63,107 bases of DNA, from positions 1 to 63,107 of the forward strand of contig NZ_CAMFJS010000028.1 in assembly GCF_945956965.1 (NCBI RefSeq), given 5' to 3'. This document shows, piece by piece, positions 50,928-60,327 of the stretch (positions within the stretch are counted from its first letter, which is position 1; each line of letters starts with the position of its first letter). A program made the translations under genes and the position numbers. Below the pieces are notes generated by a model. It did no database searches. It was given only the letters and a program-made list of their open reading frames with translations, and was not told the DNA's origin. The stretch comes from an uncultured Roseateles sp. Its GTDB lineage: Bacteria > Pseudomonadota > Gammaproteobacteria > Burkholderiales > Burkholderiaceae_C.

Positions 50928-51425
50928 TCAGTCCTGCAGCGCCGCCAATTTGGCCTTCACATCGTCGGGCGACCAGAACAACCAGCCGCGCGCGGCCATC
51001 AACTCGCGGATGGCCTGACTTTGGCCTTGATTGACCTTGCCGGCCAGCAAGCCCAGGGTCAGCGTGCTTTGCTCATTAGCCATGCCCGCCTCGATCAAAT
51101 CCTGCTTCAGCCGCGCCAGCACCACCGTGCGGTAACGCTCAGAGGTAAAAAGCTTGAAGCGCCCGGTCGGCACCTCATGCTCTTCTTGCATCTGGGCCAG
51201 CTTCACGCCGGGCGTGTCGGCATAACTCTTGGCCTCCAGTGCCAGCAATTCATTGCGTCCGAAATGAAGGGCTACCAGATCAACGATGGGGCGCGGCGCC
51301 GAGGACTTGCCGATGGCGCGCTTTTCATCCTGTGTCAGATTGACACGCACGCCGCGCCGCACCCAATAGCCCTCGGCCTCCAGGAGCTTGCACACACTGT
51401 TTTCAAAGCCATCTGTCATCGTCAT
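50928..51425 (-). CDS. Possible PD-(D/E)XK nuclease-fold protein
   Basis: A soluble protein of 165 residues from the ATG at 51425; a GTG at 51461, an ATG at 51446 or an ATG at 51419 are also possible. FENSVCKLLEAEGYWVRRGVRVNLT leads to IVDLVALHFGRNELLALEAKSY. The order Glu in the first helix, then Asp, then E-x-K resembles the restriction-endonuclease fold. The rest (FTSERYRTVVLARLKQDLIEAGM) is helical and ends WSPDDVKAKLAALQD. Function is unknown and the nuclease idea is inference from the motif. It is divergent from cysK. Confidence 0.65.
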   Translation of the reverse strand: MTMTDGFENSVCKLLEAEGYWVRRGVRVNLTQDEKRAIGKSSAPRPIVDLVALHFGRNELLALEAKSYADTPGVKLAQMQEEHEVPTGRFKLFTSERYRTVVLARLKQDLIEAGMANEQSTLTLGLLAGKVNQGQSQAIRELMAARGWLFWSPDDVKAKLAALQD

Positions 51426-51579
51426 CTTGTTTTGCCCCGGGCCCATCAGCCGTTTACTCACTAGCGAGCGATTCTAGGAGGCTGCTCGCCCGAATCGCCC
51501 CGCCACAACATCTTGCCTGCAGTGCCGCTACCATCTGGCCTAGCCACAATCCGACCATCTTTCACCGGAGCCCTTCAGC

Positions 51580-52509
51580 ATGAAAGCCAATAACGTTCTC
51601 GACACCATCGGCAACACCTCGCACATCCGCATGCAGCGCCTGTTCCATGGCGTGGCTGGGGCGCAGCAGCAGGTCTGGATCAAGTCCGAGCGCAGCAACC
51701 CGGGCGGGTCGATCAAGGACCGCATCGCCCTGGCCATGGTGGAGGACGCTGAAGCGCGTGGCCTGCTGCAACCCGGCGGCACCATCATCGAGCCCACCTC
51801 CGGCAACACCGGCGTGGGCCTGGCCATGGTGGCCGCCGTCAAAGGCTACAAGCTGATTCTGGTGATGCCCGACAGCATGTCGGTCGAGCGCCGCCGCCTG
51901 ATGCTGGCCTATGGCGCCAGCTTCGACCTGACGCCGCGCGAAAAAGGCATGAAGGGCGCCATCGCCCGCGCACAAGAGTTGCAAGCCCAACACCCTGGCG
52001 CCTGGATTCCGCAGCAGTTCGAGAACCCGGCCAACGTCGCCGTGCATGTGCGCACCACGGCGCAAGAAATCCTCAATGACTTCCCCGAGGGCCTGGACGC
52101 GCTGATTACCGGCGTGGGCACCGGCGGCCACATCAGCGGCTGCGCGCAAGTGCTCAAGCAAGCCTGGCCCCAACTGAAGGTGTTTGCGGTGGAGCCCAGC
52201 GCCTCGCCGGTCATCAGCGGCGGCGCACCCAGCCCGCACCCGATCCAGGGCATTGGCGCGGGCTTTATTCCAGCAAACCTACACACCAATCTGCTGGACG
52301 GCGTGATCCAGGTCGATGCCGAACCCGCCCGCGAATACGCGCGCCGCTGCGCGCGCGAAGAAGGCTTGCTGGTGGGCATCTCCAGCGGCGCCACCCTGGC
52401 CGCCATTGCGCAAAAGCTGCCCGAGCTGGGCCCGAATGCGCGTGTGCTGGGCTTCAACTACGACACGGGCGAGCGCTATCTGTCGATCGAAGGCTTCCTG
52501 CCGGTTTGA
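51580..52509 (+). CDS. cysK: Cysteine synthase A (O-acetylserine sulfhydrylase)
   Basis: A PLP enzyme of 309 residues that makes cysteine from O-acetylserine and sulfide. The PLP lysine is K46 in [22 protein letters not shown] forms the substrate loop, [10 protein letters not shown] binds the phosphate, and [12 protein letters not shown] fits CysK more than CysM. CGGAG precedes the ATG by about 10 bases. It is followed by a convergent FHA gene, with a GC-rich hairpin but no T-run between them. Confidence 0.94.
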   Translation: MKANNVLDTIGNTSHIRMQRLFHGVAGAQQQVWIKSERSNPGGSIKDRIALAMVEDAEARGLLQPGGTIIEPTSGNTGVGLAMVAAVKGYKLILVMPDSMSVERRRLMLAYGASFDLTPREKGMKGAIARAQELQAQHPGAWIPQQFENPANVAVHVRTTAQEILNDFPEGLDALITGVGTGGHISGCAQVLKQAWPQLKVFAVEPSASPVISGGAPSPHPIQGIGAGFIPANLHTNLLDGVIQVDAEPAREYARRCAREEGLLVGISSGATLAAIAQKLPELGPNARVLGFNYDTGERYLSIEGFLPV

Positions 52510-52577
52510 TCTCCCGGGCCGCTTGGGCGCGCGCAGGCAGCGCTTCGCACGCTGCCCTGCGGGCATGATGGCCGGCG

Positions 52578-53603
52578 CTAGTCCTCCAGCTCCACGCTGG
52601 CGCCGACCTGATCATTGTCTTTCGCGGCCTGGCGGGCCAGCTCGGCCTCCAGTGGCCGCAAGGCATCCAGCAACTCAGCCACCGGCTTGGGCTCCACCAG
52701 ACGCAGGGCCGGCGGCGGCAAGGCGCTCAAATAGGCCGGGCCCAGCCAGTACTGCTGCTCCTGGCGGCGCGCCATGTCCAGGCCCAGGCCCAAGCAGGCC
52801 AGGCTGACCAGCACCACAGCGATGCGGCGCTGCACCCGCGGGCGCGGCCAGATCAGGCTGGCATGCCAGCCCAGCAACAGCGCCAGGCCAAAAGCGTCGA
52901 CCAAATCGTCCAGCACCATCAGTCGCGGCCAGGACAAGGCATAGGCCAGCGCCGGCAAAACCAAGCCCAGCAGCAGCATGCGCAGGATCAGCAAACGCAA
53001 GGCAATGCGCAAATGCGCGGCAAAGGGAAAGCTGCGCCGGAACAGCTGGGTCACCAGGGCGCAAAAGCCCACCCAGCTCAGCAAGCCCGCCAGGGGCAGC
53101 AGCACGGCGCCGCTGTAATCCATCCAGCGCGAGCCCGGATTGAGCTGCGCCCACTGCTGACCCGCCAGCATGGCCAACCACAGCAGCAACAAACCCAGCA
53201 CCGGGGCCAAGCCCGGGCGCAGGTGCAGATGCTGGCCTTGCAAGCGGTGCAAATGGGTTTCCAGCGGCTGCTCAGGCGGCAGCGCAGCGTCCAGGCCACG
53301 CCAGCGCAGCTGACTGGCGCCGAGCTGGAACTGGCTGCTTGGCCCTAAGTCAATTGCGTCACCGGCATGCAAGCGGCGCTCACCCTGCCAGCCACCATTC
53401 AGGCTGGGCAGCATGCGCAATTGCGGGCCGGCTTCGGCCCAGTCCAGCTGGGCATGCTCGGCGGCCAGATGGGCATCGTCGAGCACCAGCTCGCAAGCGG
53501 GTGAGCGGCCAATGCGCACCGGCCACTGCAAGACGCGCTGCGCCCGCAAGACCTGACCCTCCCGGCCCAGCAGCTCCAGCACGCCGATGTGATCCGTCGT
53601 CAT
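52578..53603 (-). CDS. FHA-domain polytopic membrane protein
   Basis: A protein of 341 residues. An FHA domain (about 5-100) has RIGRSPACELVLDDAHLAAEHAQLDW and GDAIDLG, the phosphothreonine-binding layout. Five to six transmembrane helices follow (about 120-290), then a cytoplasmic helical tail ending GASVELED. It overlaps the protease gene by 4 bases (ATGA at 53600-53603), so the two are translated together. FHA domains bind phosphothreonine peptides; no Ser/Thr kinase is seen nearby. The role is unknown. Confidence 0.85.
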   Translation of the reverse strand: MTTDHIGVLELLGREGQVLRAQRVLQWPVRIGRSPACELVLDDAHLAAEHAQLDWAEAGPQLRMLPSLNGGWQGERRLHAGDAIDLGPSSQFQLGASQLRWRGLDAALPPEQPLETHLHRLQGQHLHLRPGLAPVLGLLLLWLAMLAGQQWAQLNPGSRWMDYSGAVLLPLAGLLSWVGFCALVTQLFRRSFPFAAHLRIALRLLILRMLLLGLVLPALAYALSWPRLMVLDDLVDAFGLALLLGWHASLIWPRPRVQRRIAVVLVSLACLGLGLDMARRQEQQYWLGPAYLSALPPPALRLVEPKPVAELLDALRPLEAELARQAAKDNDQVGASVELED

Positions 53604-55012
53604 GGCTTGGCCCGGCTGTTCTTCGGCGTCCATGCGAAGCCCTCCAGATAGTGGGCGCTCAACTTCAGCGCATTGTCAAAGCTCACGCCGGCGGCGTTGA
53701 ACCGGCCCAGCGCGCCCTCGGTGGGCGCGTCAACCGTGGTGACCAGCACGCTCAAATCATGCAGGCCGGCCAACTTGCGATAAGCGCGCAGGCAGACCAC
53801 GGCGCGCAGCGGCAGGCCCTGGCGGTCAATGAACTCCTCCTTGCAATACGGCGCGGTGCGGTCTTTGTCGTCGCGGCCCAGGCGCTCATTGCGGAAGCTG
53901 GCCGAATACTGCTTGGCGAAGCGCCAGGGGCCGAGCTTGCCGCCGTCATAGGCCTCATGGCTCATGGACAGAAAACCCGTCTGCAGGCTGCCATTGATGA
54001 ACAAGGCTTGCTCCATGCGGCATTGCGAGCGCTGGAACTCCAGCCCCTTGGCATCCGCCTGCGTGCCGCGCCCCCAGCAGCGCATGAACACTTCTTGCGG
54101 CACCGGCAGGCGGTATCGCTCCGGGCTATTGGGCGCTTGTGCCTGCCAGGGTTGGGCGATGAAGCGGGCGCTCAACTCCTCTTGATAGGCCAGCAGTTGC
54201 TCACGCAAGCGGCCCCAGGCGGGCTGCGTCAGCGGCTTGGCGTCGCGGCTGCGCGCGAGCAAGGCCTGGGCATACTCGCCCGGCACCAGAAAACTCATTT
54301 GCTGGGCGAAAAACATGGCCGAGACATTGACGCCCACCACCCGCCCGGCCTCGTCCAGCACCGGCCCGCCACTCATGCCCGAATTGATGCTGCCGGAGTA
54401 GTAAATCAGCGCATCGAAGCTGCGCTCGACCAAGCCGTTGTAATTGCCCTCGACCACGGCGAACGCCACATCATGCGGATTGCCCATGGAGTAGATGCGG
54501 TCGCCCTTGGCCAGCGGCTGCTCCTGCGGGCGAAAACGCAGCGCGGCCCCGCGAGGCGCAAAGTCTTTGACGCGCAGCAGCGCGAGATCCCGGCGCACAT
54601 CGATGTCCAGCAGTTCCAACTGCCCGCCGCTGCCATCGGTGCCGGCATAGCGCAGGCGGTAGCGCTCGGGCTCCAGGGCGAACTGGCTGATGACGTGATA
54701 GTTGGTGATCACATGGCCCTGCTCGCTGACGACAAAGCCGGAGCCGACTGAGGCCTGGCTGTCCTGACTCTTGAGCAAGGTGCGGATTTGCAGCAGCTGA
54801 CTACGCGCGCCCTCGTACAGGCGCCGCGCGCTGGCGGACACTGGCGCGCTGGCCGCAGGCTCGGCGGCCGCAGGAACAGGCTCGGGCAAGGCGCCAGGCT
54901 TGGGCTGTGCTTGCGCTTGCAGCGCCAGCAGCATCGCCAGAGCGCCCAAACCCGCACGCAAGAGACCGCGACCGGCAAGACCTGACCCTCGCGCCAGCAA
55001 ACAAAACGGCAT
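53600..55012 (-). CDS. Trypsin-like (S1) serine protease, exported
   Basis: A protein of 470 residues. After a signal-like hydrophobic N-terminus (about 11-35) comes an S1 protease domain with triad H106 (ITNYHVIS), D142 (RRDLALLRV) and S214 (NSGMSGGPVLD). No PDZ domain is evident. Instead a C-terminal domain of about 220 residues carries several Cys (MRCWGRG, RSQCRMEQ, APYCKEEF, AVVCLRAY) and has no clear relative. The start at 55012 is preferred to 55039. It is the first of a coupled pair with the FHA membrane protein and follows DUF3025 by 40 bases, which suggests a larger operon. Confidence 0.87.
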   Translation of the reverse strand: MPFCLLARGSGLAGRGLLRAGLGALAMLLALQAQAQPKPGALPEPVPAAAEPAASAPVSASARRLYEGARSQLLQIRTLLKSQDSQASVGSGFVVSEQGHVITNYHVISQFALEPERYRLRYAGTDGSGGQLELLDIDVRRDLALLRVKDFAPRGAALRFRPQEQPLAKGDRIYSMGNPHDVAFAVVEGNYNGLVERSFDALIYYSGSINSGMSGGPVLDEAGRVVGVNVSAMFFAQQMSFLVPGEYAQALLARSRDAKPLTQPAWGRLREQLLAYQEELSARFIAQPWQAQAPNSPERYRLPVPQEVFMRCWGRGTQADAKGLEFQRSQCRMEQALFINGSLQTGFLSMSHEAYDGGKLGPWRFAKQYSASFRNERLGRDDKDRTAPYCKEEFIDRQGLPLRAVVCLRAYRKLAGLHDLSVLVTTVDAPTEGALGRFNAAGVSFDNALKLSAHYLEGFAWTPKNSRAKP

Positions 55013-55051
55013 GTGCAAGAACAACTCCCAATGAGGCATGTGGCGCTGATG

Positions 55052-55771
55052 CTAGCGCAAGGGGCGAAACACCCCCGCGTCACGATAGAAATCCAGATTC
55101 TCATTGGCCGCGCACCAGCCAGGAATGCCCAGCACCGGCAAGGCAAAGAAGGGCTTTTGGCGCAGGCGCAGCGGGTCCTCCAGCACGCTGGCGTCCAAAA
55201 GCACATGGGCGCAGATGGGCTTGCGCGGCTGCAGCAGCTTTTCCAGCAAAGCATGGCCCACCACTTGCCAGCGCGCCTCACGCCACAGCGGGCGCAGGCG
55301 GCCGCCTAAGCCCGTCCAGTCCCGCTGCCGCAAGGCTTCGGCCAAGGGTGCCGGGGCTTGCAGGATCAGGCCGTTTTCGTCGAATAGGGTCAGGGCATCG
55401 CGCATCGCCCCCCGTCGCCCGGGGCCAGCCTCGTCAGCCGCCAAGGCCTGCAGATGCCAAGCATTGAAGCGGGCCTTCAGCTCGGGCTGCTGCAGCCAGA
55501 TCAGGCCGTGGAAGAAGTCGTGCCAGTTGTCCCGCGTGGGCACGGCCGCTTGGCTACTCACAAAGGCTTCAAAGCCCATGCTGGCGGGCAACTTGGCCTG
55601 GGGCACAAAGCGCAAGTCGCCGGCAGGCAGCCGGATGGGCCGCGCCTGCAGGGCCGAGTTCAAGGCCTGCGCGACCGAAGCACCTTGCCTGATCTGCGCC
55701 AGCAAGGGCTCGCCGAGGGTGCGCAAGGGCTCAAACCAGGGCTGCTGCCAATCAATCTGCCAGGGCGGCAT
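55052..55771 (-). CDS. DUF3025 family protein
   Basis: A protein of 239 residues starting MPPWQIDWQQPWFEPLRTLGEP. It has the DUF3025 hallmarks VPTRDNWHDFFHGLIWLQQPELKARFNAW, RGAMRDALTLFDENG and VVGHALLEKLLQPRKPICAHVL. The family function is unknown to me. The start overlaps the AraC-type gene stop by one base (TGATG); the longer frame to 56227 is a shadow inside that gene. From memory DUF3025 often lies next to pyrC in related genomes; here two regulators lie between them. Confidence 0.9.
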   Translation of the reverse strand: MPPWQIDWQQPWFEPLRTLGEPLLAQIRQGASVAQALNSALQARPIRLPAGDLRFVPQAKLPASMGFEAFVSSQAAVPTRDNWHDFFHGLIWLQQPELKARFNAWHLQALAADEAGPGRRGAMRDALTLFDENGLILQAPAPLAEALRQRDWTGLGGRLRPLWREARWQVVGHALLEKLLQPRKPICAHVLLDASVLEDPLRLRQKPFFALPVLGIPGWCAANENLDFYRDAGVFRPLR

Positions 55772-57489
55772 CAATCCAAGACTCCGCCGATCTTGGCTGC
55801 CGGCGCCACCGGTCTGGCCAGCAACTCGGCCAAGCCGGTGAACTCGGCGGATGGCGGACTTGGATCGGTCGGCGGCGCCGCGTCCTGCTCCACCGGGCTC
55901 AGGCGGGCCAGCCATGCCAGCACCGGAGTCGGCAGCCCCCAGGCGGCCAAGAGCAGATAGCTGGCATCGTGGCGATCCAGACCATAACGCCGACGTTCCT
56001 CGGCCCACTGCTGCGCAGGCGGGCGCTGCGCCCAGCTTCGTCTGAAATCGAGATACGGCAGGCCGATCACCCGCTGCAAGAGCAATGCCCCGAGTTCGGC
56101 CCAGGCCAGCAGCGCGAACTCCTTGCTCGCCAAGGGGGCGCCACCCTGCCCGCCTTGCGCCAGCAAGAGCAATTGCTGCCAGCGCGCTTGCAAAGGCTCG
56201 GCCACGGGCTGACGACCCTGCATCCAAGCCCGGGCCTGGATGGCGTCCATCAAGCGGCTGGTGCCCAGCTGCTGCAACAAGGCGTCGTCATCGGGCTGCA
56301 AAGACTGCGCGCCAAAGCGTGCCTGCGCCGCAAGCCCGAGCGCGTGGGCCCACAAGACCGGATCGGCGCGCAGCTGCGCACCCAGGGAATGAAAGCGCGC
56401 GCCCGCCGCAGGCAAATCGAAAGCCGGCAGGCGCAGGGGCGAGGCCCAGTCCTCCGCCGCCTCCAAGGCCTGTAGCGCTTGCAGATGGCGGCGCAGGCGC
56501 GCGGGTGGGCCGGCGAACCAGCCCCGAAAAGCCCGGCCCAGCGCGACCCGGCCGGAATAGCCCAGCTGCTGGGCGGCCTGCTCCACGGGGCAGTCGTGCA
56601 AGACCATCAAGTCAAAAGCACGCTGGCGTCGATGCGCTTCCAGCAAGGCGCTGAAGCTGCAGCCTTCTTGCGCCAGGTGCCGGCGCAAGGTGCTGGGCGT
56701 GAGGCGCAGCTCAGAAGCCACCGACTCCAGGCCAAAGTCACCCGCCTGCGTCGCGGCCTCGATGCAATCGAGCACGCGCCGCCACACAGGCTCATGATTC
56801 AAATGCCGCCGCCCCAGCACATCGAAACAAGTGGCCGTGCGCTGACGCACGCCGGCATGACTGCCGGGCAAGGGCACGCTCAGCCATTCCAGCGGCAGCC
56901 GCAGGCCGAAACAGTCAGCACCGGATTGCACCGCACAACCCAGAAGCTGCTCCAGGATATGGGCTTGCGCGCTGGGCGGCGTCATGACCCAGGCCTCCAA
57001 GACCGTGGGTGTTTGGCCCAAGCAGAAATTGATGGCCCGGCGCAGCCAGGTCAGCGTGCCCTCCCAAAAAATCAACAAACCCAGCGACGGCTCGTTCATC
57101 AGCGGCGTCAGGGTGATGCGCAGCGTCTGCCCCTCTTCGCTGACCTGCAAGTTCGCCCCGGGCAACCAGACCGATTGGTGGTGAATCAGCTCGCCCAGCA
57201 TCTCATGCAGGGTTTCGCTGCTGCGGGCGAAGTAAAGCAGGCCTTCACCCGCGCTCAGGTCTATCCGCGCCGCCAGCTGGGCGCCGTAATGAGGCTCACC
57301 CTGGGCATGCATAAATAGCGCCATTTCCTGCCGCGCATTGAGTGGCAAGGTGCGCAAATCATTCGCCGGCACACGCTGCAACATGCCGCGCGCCTCCAGC
57401 TCGGCCAGCAAGTCGGGTCGATGCGCCAGGATGTCGTAGAGCGGCTGCAAATGCCGCATCTCGACCCGGACGTGGGGATGCTCAGTCAT
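55771..57489 (-). CDS. AraC-family regulator with mid-protein HTH and long C-terminal extension
   Basis: A protein of 572 residues. The N-terminal half (about 1-230) starts MTEHPHVRVEMRHLQPLYDILAHRPDLL and resembles the AraC-type arabinose-binding region of the Pfam Arabinose_bd group. The two-helix-turn-helix AraC domain is at about 240-335 (LESVASELRLTPSTLRRHLAQEG and VEQAAQQLGYSGRVALGRAFRGW). A further 230 residues follow with no recognised domain; normally the HTH ends the protein. It overlaps the upstream paralogue by 8 bases and the downstream DUF3025 gene by one. The target genes and ligand are unknown. Confidence 0.85.
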   Translation of the reverse strand: MTEHPHVRVEMRHLQPLYDILAHRPDLLAELEARGMLQRVPANDLRTLPLNARQEMALFMHAQGEPHYGAQLAARIDLSAGEGLLYFARSSETLHEMLGELIHHQSVWLPGANLQVSEEGQTLRITLTPLMNEPSLGLLIFWEGTLTWLRRAINFCLGQTPTVLEAWVMTPPSAQAHILEQLLGCAVQSGADCFGLRLPLEWLSVPLPGSHAGVRQRTATCFDVLGRRHLNHEPVWRRVLDCIEAATQAGDFGLESVASELRLTPSTLRRHLAQEGCSFSALLEAHRRQRAFDLMVLHDCPVEQAAQQLGYSGRVALGRAFRGWFAGPPARLRRHLQALQALEAAEDWASPLRLPAFDLPAAGARFHSLGAQLRADPVLWAHALGLAAQARFGAQSLQPDDDALLQQLGTSRLMDAIQARAWMQGRQPVAEPLQARWQQLLLLAQGGQGGAPLASKEFALLAWAELGALLLQRVIGLPYLDFRRSWAQRPPAQQWAEERRRYGLDRHDASYLLLAAWGLPTPVLAWLARLSPVEQDAAPPTDPSPPSAEFTGLAELLARPVAPAAKIGGVLD

Positions 57490-59137
57490 GCCCCGCCGCC
57501 TCCACCAAGCGGGCGTCGAACAGGCGCAGCGCCGGGCAGGCCCGCTCAATCAAATGCAAAGGCTGCTGGCGCAAAGCTTCGCAGTGGGCATGCCAGGCCG
57601 AAAGCCCCGTCCACGCATGGCCGGCCTGCTGCAGGGCTTGCAGGCAGCGCTGACCTGCGGGGCTGACTTGGCTTGGGGCGGCGCTGCTCGGCGCCTCGCT
57701 CACAAGCTCATCGGCCCAGACCAAGGAATCCGCCCAGGGTTCAGCCCGGCCGGCTTGCACATCGTCCTGCAGGCTTTGCAATCGCTGCAGGCAGTCAGGT
57801 GAGCCCTGCCAAGCGGCCAGCAAAAGCCTCGCCGCCTGCACCGCGTCGGCGCAGCTCAGTGTGGACGCCGACTGCCCCGCAGCGGGCATGGCTTGCACCC
57901 ATGGCCAAGCCAGGCTCAGCGCCGCACACAAAGCCTCATGCGTGGGCTCAAGCGGGGCCGCTCTGGCCTTCAGAATGGCCTGCACCAGCGCCATACGCAT
58001 CCAGTTGCGGCGCTGCTCGGGCGTGAGCTTGTCGGCGCGGGCGCTCGCCTCGGGGCCGGTGTAGGGTTGGGCTTGGGCCTCAAACACACTCAGCCGCAGC
58101 GCGGCGCTTGCCGCCAAGCCGCTTGGCGCCAGCAGCTCTTTCAACATCGCCCGCACCAGGGCGGGCCGCAGCGCAAACCAATTCTGGAAAGCACGCTCCA
58201 GCCCCGCACGCTCGGAATACCCCAGCGCCACCGCCACCTCGCTCAGTGGCTGTTCACCAAAAGCCACCGCCGCAAAAGCACGCGCGCGTCGATGAGCTTG
58301 CAAGAGCCCACTGAAGGCTTGGCCTTCATTCATCAGCTGGCGCCGCAGGGTGCTGGCGCCGCAGGCCAGCGCTTGGGCGGCTTGCTCCAATGTCACCTGA
58401 TTCAACTGGGGCTGTGCGGCCAGCCAGGCCGAGACTTTTTCGCTCGGGCGCTCTTGGGCGACGGAAGGGCCGGGCAGCAGGCTGTCAAGCTGCGGCCGCA
58501 GCGCACTCAGCACGCCTGGGCTATAGCCGGGCAAGGCCAGCGTGAGCGCGGCGCGTGGGTAGCGAATCACGCAGGCCTCACTGCCCCACTGAATGGGGCA
58601 GCCCAATAGGGATTCCAGCATGCCGGCCTGGGGTGAAGGCGGGCTCATCAGATCCACCGACAAGGCCGCCAAGCCGCCCCCGGTGCATTGGCTGAACACA
58701 TGGTGAAGCCACACCAGGCCGGTCTCATAACGCAGCTGGCGCCCCAACCTTTGGCTTTGGTAGGACGGGCGCAGTTGCAGGGCAACATGATGGGCATGCA
58801 ACTCCATCCGCATCTGGCCATCGGGCAGAAAGCGCGCGCGCAAACGCAGCAGCTCAGCCAAGGCGTCGCCCAACAGAGCATGGCTGCGCAGGTAATACAC
58901 CATGCCGCTGGCCACACTGGCATCGGCCTGCACGGCCAGCAAGGCGCCCCGATGCGGGTCACCCTCGGCATGCAGGCGCTCGAGCAGGCGCAACATGGCT
59001 GAGGTGGGCATCAGCCCCATGCCCTGCTGGCTCACCACCCGCAGGCCACAGTCACGCTCCAAGCTGCTCAGCAGCGCAGGCCGGTCGGCCAGGTGCTGGT
59101 AGAGGGGCTGCAGAAAAAACAGGTCCAAACCTTTCAT
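57482..59137 (-). CDS. AraC-family regulator, paralogue of the next gene
   Basis: A protein of 551 residues starting MKGLDLFFLQPLYQHLADRPALLSSLE, parallel to the start of its neighbour. The AraC HTH domain is at about 240-330 (LEQAAQALACGASTLRRQLMNEG and LSEVAVALGYSERAGLERAFQNW), with a C-terminal extension of about 220 residues. Shared layout and tandem position indicate an old duplication. It starts 87 bases after the pyrC stop and overlaps its paralogue by 8 bases. The extra region is helical and rich in Ala and Leu and has no recognised domain. Confidence 0.85.
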   Translation of the reverse strand: MKGLDLFFLQPLYQHLADRPALLSSLERDCGLRVVSQQGMGLMPTSAMLRLLERLHAEGDPHRGALLAVQADASVASGMVYYLRSHALLGDALAELLRLRARFLPDGQMRMELHAHHVALQLRPSYQSQRLGRQLRYETGLVWLHHVFSQCTGGGLAALSVDLMSPPSPQAGMLESLLGCPIQWGSEACVIRYPRAALTLALPGYSPGVLSALRPQLDSLLPGPSVAQERPSEKVSAWLAAQPQLNQVTLEQAAQALACGASTLRRQLMNEGQAFSGLLQAHRRARAFAAVAFGEQPLSEVAVALGYSERAGLERAFQNWFALRPALVRAMLKELLAPSGLAASAALRLSVFEAQAQPYTGPEASARADKLTPEQRRNWMRMALVQAILKARAAPLEPTHEALCAALSLAWPWVQAMPAAGQSASTLSCADAVQAARLLLAAWQGSPDCLQRLQSLQDDVQAGRAEPWADSLVWADELVSEAPSSAAPSQVSPAGQRCLQALQQAGHAWTGLSAWHAHCEALRQQPLHLIERACPALRLFDARLVEAAGHD

Positions 59138-59224
59138 GACCCGCTCGTCACTTGCGGCACACCTGCCGCTTGCTGGCTCATCGGTGCCGGCTTGCCACGC
59201 ACCAGAACTCCGGGGCACCGCGCG

Positions 59225-60256
59225 TCAGCCGACGAACTTCCAGCCCAGGGACTCGCCGCCGCGCAAGGGCTTGATCAGCGCCTCACCAAAAGGCACGGAT
59301 TCGGGCAGCGACCACTTCTCTTGGCGCAGCAGCACGGTGTCAGTGTTGCGAGGCAGGCCGTAGAAATCGGGGCCGTGGAAGCTGGCGAAGCCTTCGAGCT
59401 TGTCCAGCGCGCCCATGGCCTCGAAGGCCTCGGCATACAACTCCAGCGCCGACATGGCGGTGTAGCAACCGGCGCCGCAGACCGAGTTCTCTTTCAGCAC
59501 CGAGGCGTGCGGCGCGCTGTCCGTGCCCAGGAAGAACTTGCTGCTGCCCGAGGTGGCGGCTTGAATCAGCGCCAGGCGATGTTGCTCGCGCTTGAGCACC
59601 GGCAGGCAGTAGTAATGCGGGCGCAGGCCGCCGGTGAAGATGGCGTTGCGGTTGTAGAGCAAATGCTGGGGCGTCAGCGTGGCCGCGGTAAAGCGGTCGC
59701 TTTCGGCCACGTATTGCGCGGCTTCTAGCGTGGTGATGTGCTCGAACACCACCTTCAGTTCGGGGAAGTCATGGCGCAGGGGGCGCATGACGCGGTCGAT
59801 GAAGACGGCCTCGCGGTCGAACACATCCACGTCCGGGTCGGTCACCTCGCCGTGCACCAGCAAGAGCAAGCCCTCGCGCTGCATGGCTTCCAGCGTGCGG
59901 TAGGTCTTGCAGATATCGCTCACGCCCGCATCGCTATTGGTGGTGGCACCGGCCGGGTACAACTTCAGCGCCACCACGCCGGCATCACGCGCCCGGCGGA
60001 TTTCCTCCACCGGCGTGTTGTCGGTGAGGTACATGGTCATCAAAGGCGTGAAGTTCGCGCCGGCCGGCAAGGCCGCCAGAATGCGCTCACGATAAGCCTG
60101 CGCCAGCGCGGCCGTGGTGATCGGCGGGCGCAGATTCGGCATCACGATGGCGCGTGCGAACTGACGTGCGGTGGCAGGCAAGACGGCGGCCAAGGCGGCG
60201 CCATCGCGCAGGTGCACATGCCAATCGTCGGGGCGGGTAATGCGGATCTCGTTCAT
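59225..60256 (-). CDS. pyrC: Dihydroorotase (class II)
   Basis: A zinc enzyme of 343 residues that cyclises carbamoyl aspartate in pyrimidine synthesis. The metal-binding HVHLRD is at 13-18. The carboxylated lysine is in VVALKLYPAGATTNSDAGV. Further ligands are in LLLVHGEVTD and FEHITTLEAA, with the C-terminal FLGTDSAPHASVLKE. The start MNEIRITRPDDWHVHLRDG is conserved. It lies upstream of the AraC pair on the same strand. Confidence 0.96.
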   Translation of the reverse strand: MNEIRITRPDDWHVHLRDGAALAAVLPATARQFARAIVMPNLRPPITTAALAQAYRERILAALPAGANFTPLMTMYLTDNTPVEEIRRARDAGVVALKLYPAGATTNSDAGVSDICKTYRTLEAMQREGLLLLVHGEVTDPDVDVFDREAVFIDRVMRPLRHDFPELKVVFEHITTLEAAQYVAESDRFTAATLTPQHLLYNRNAIFTGGLRPHYYCLPVLKREQHRLALIQAATSGSSKFFLGTDSAPHASVLKENSVCGAGCYTAMSALELYAEAFEAMGALDKLEGFASFHGPDFYGLPRNTDTVLLRQEKWSLPESVPFGEALIKPLRGGESLGWKFVG

Positions 60257-60327
60257 GCTTGAATTATCTCACCCGACCTCGCGCGCCGGCCGATCAGGCC
60301 GGGCGCCATGAGGACTTTAGCCGAGCA

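Noticed and set aside
52510-52577. Bidirectional terminator between cysK and the FHA gene
   Set aside because: A GC-rich hairpin (GGCAGCG and CGCTGCC) can form but no T-run follows on either strand.
55052-56227. Longer version of the DUF3025 gene starting at 56227
   Set aside because: The extra 152 residues overlap the AraC-type gene in another frame and read as Arg/Gly/Ala shadow; the family start is the ATG at 55771.
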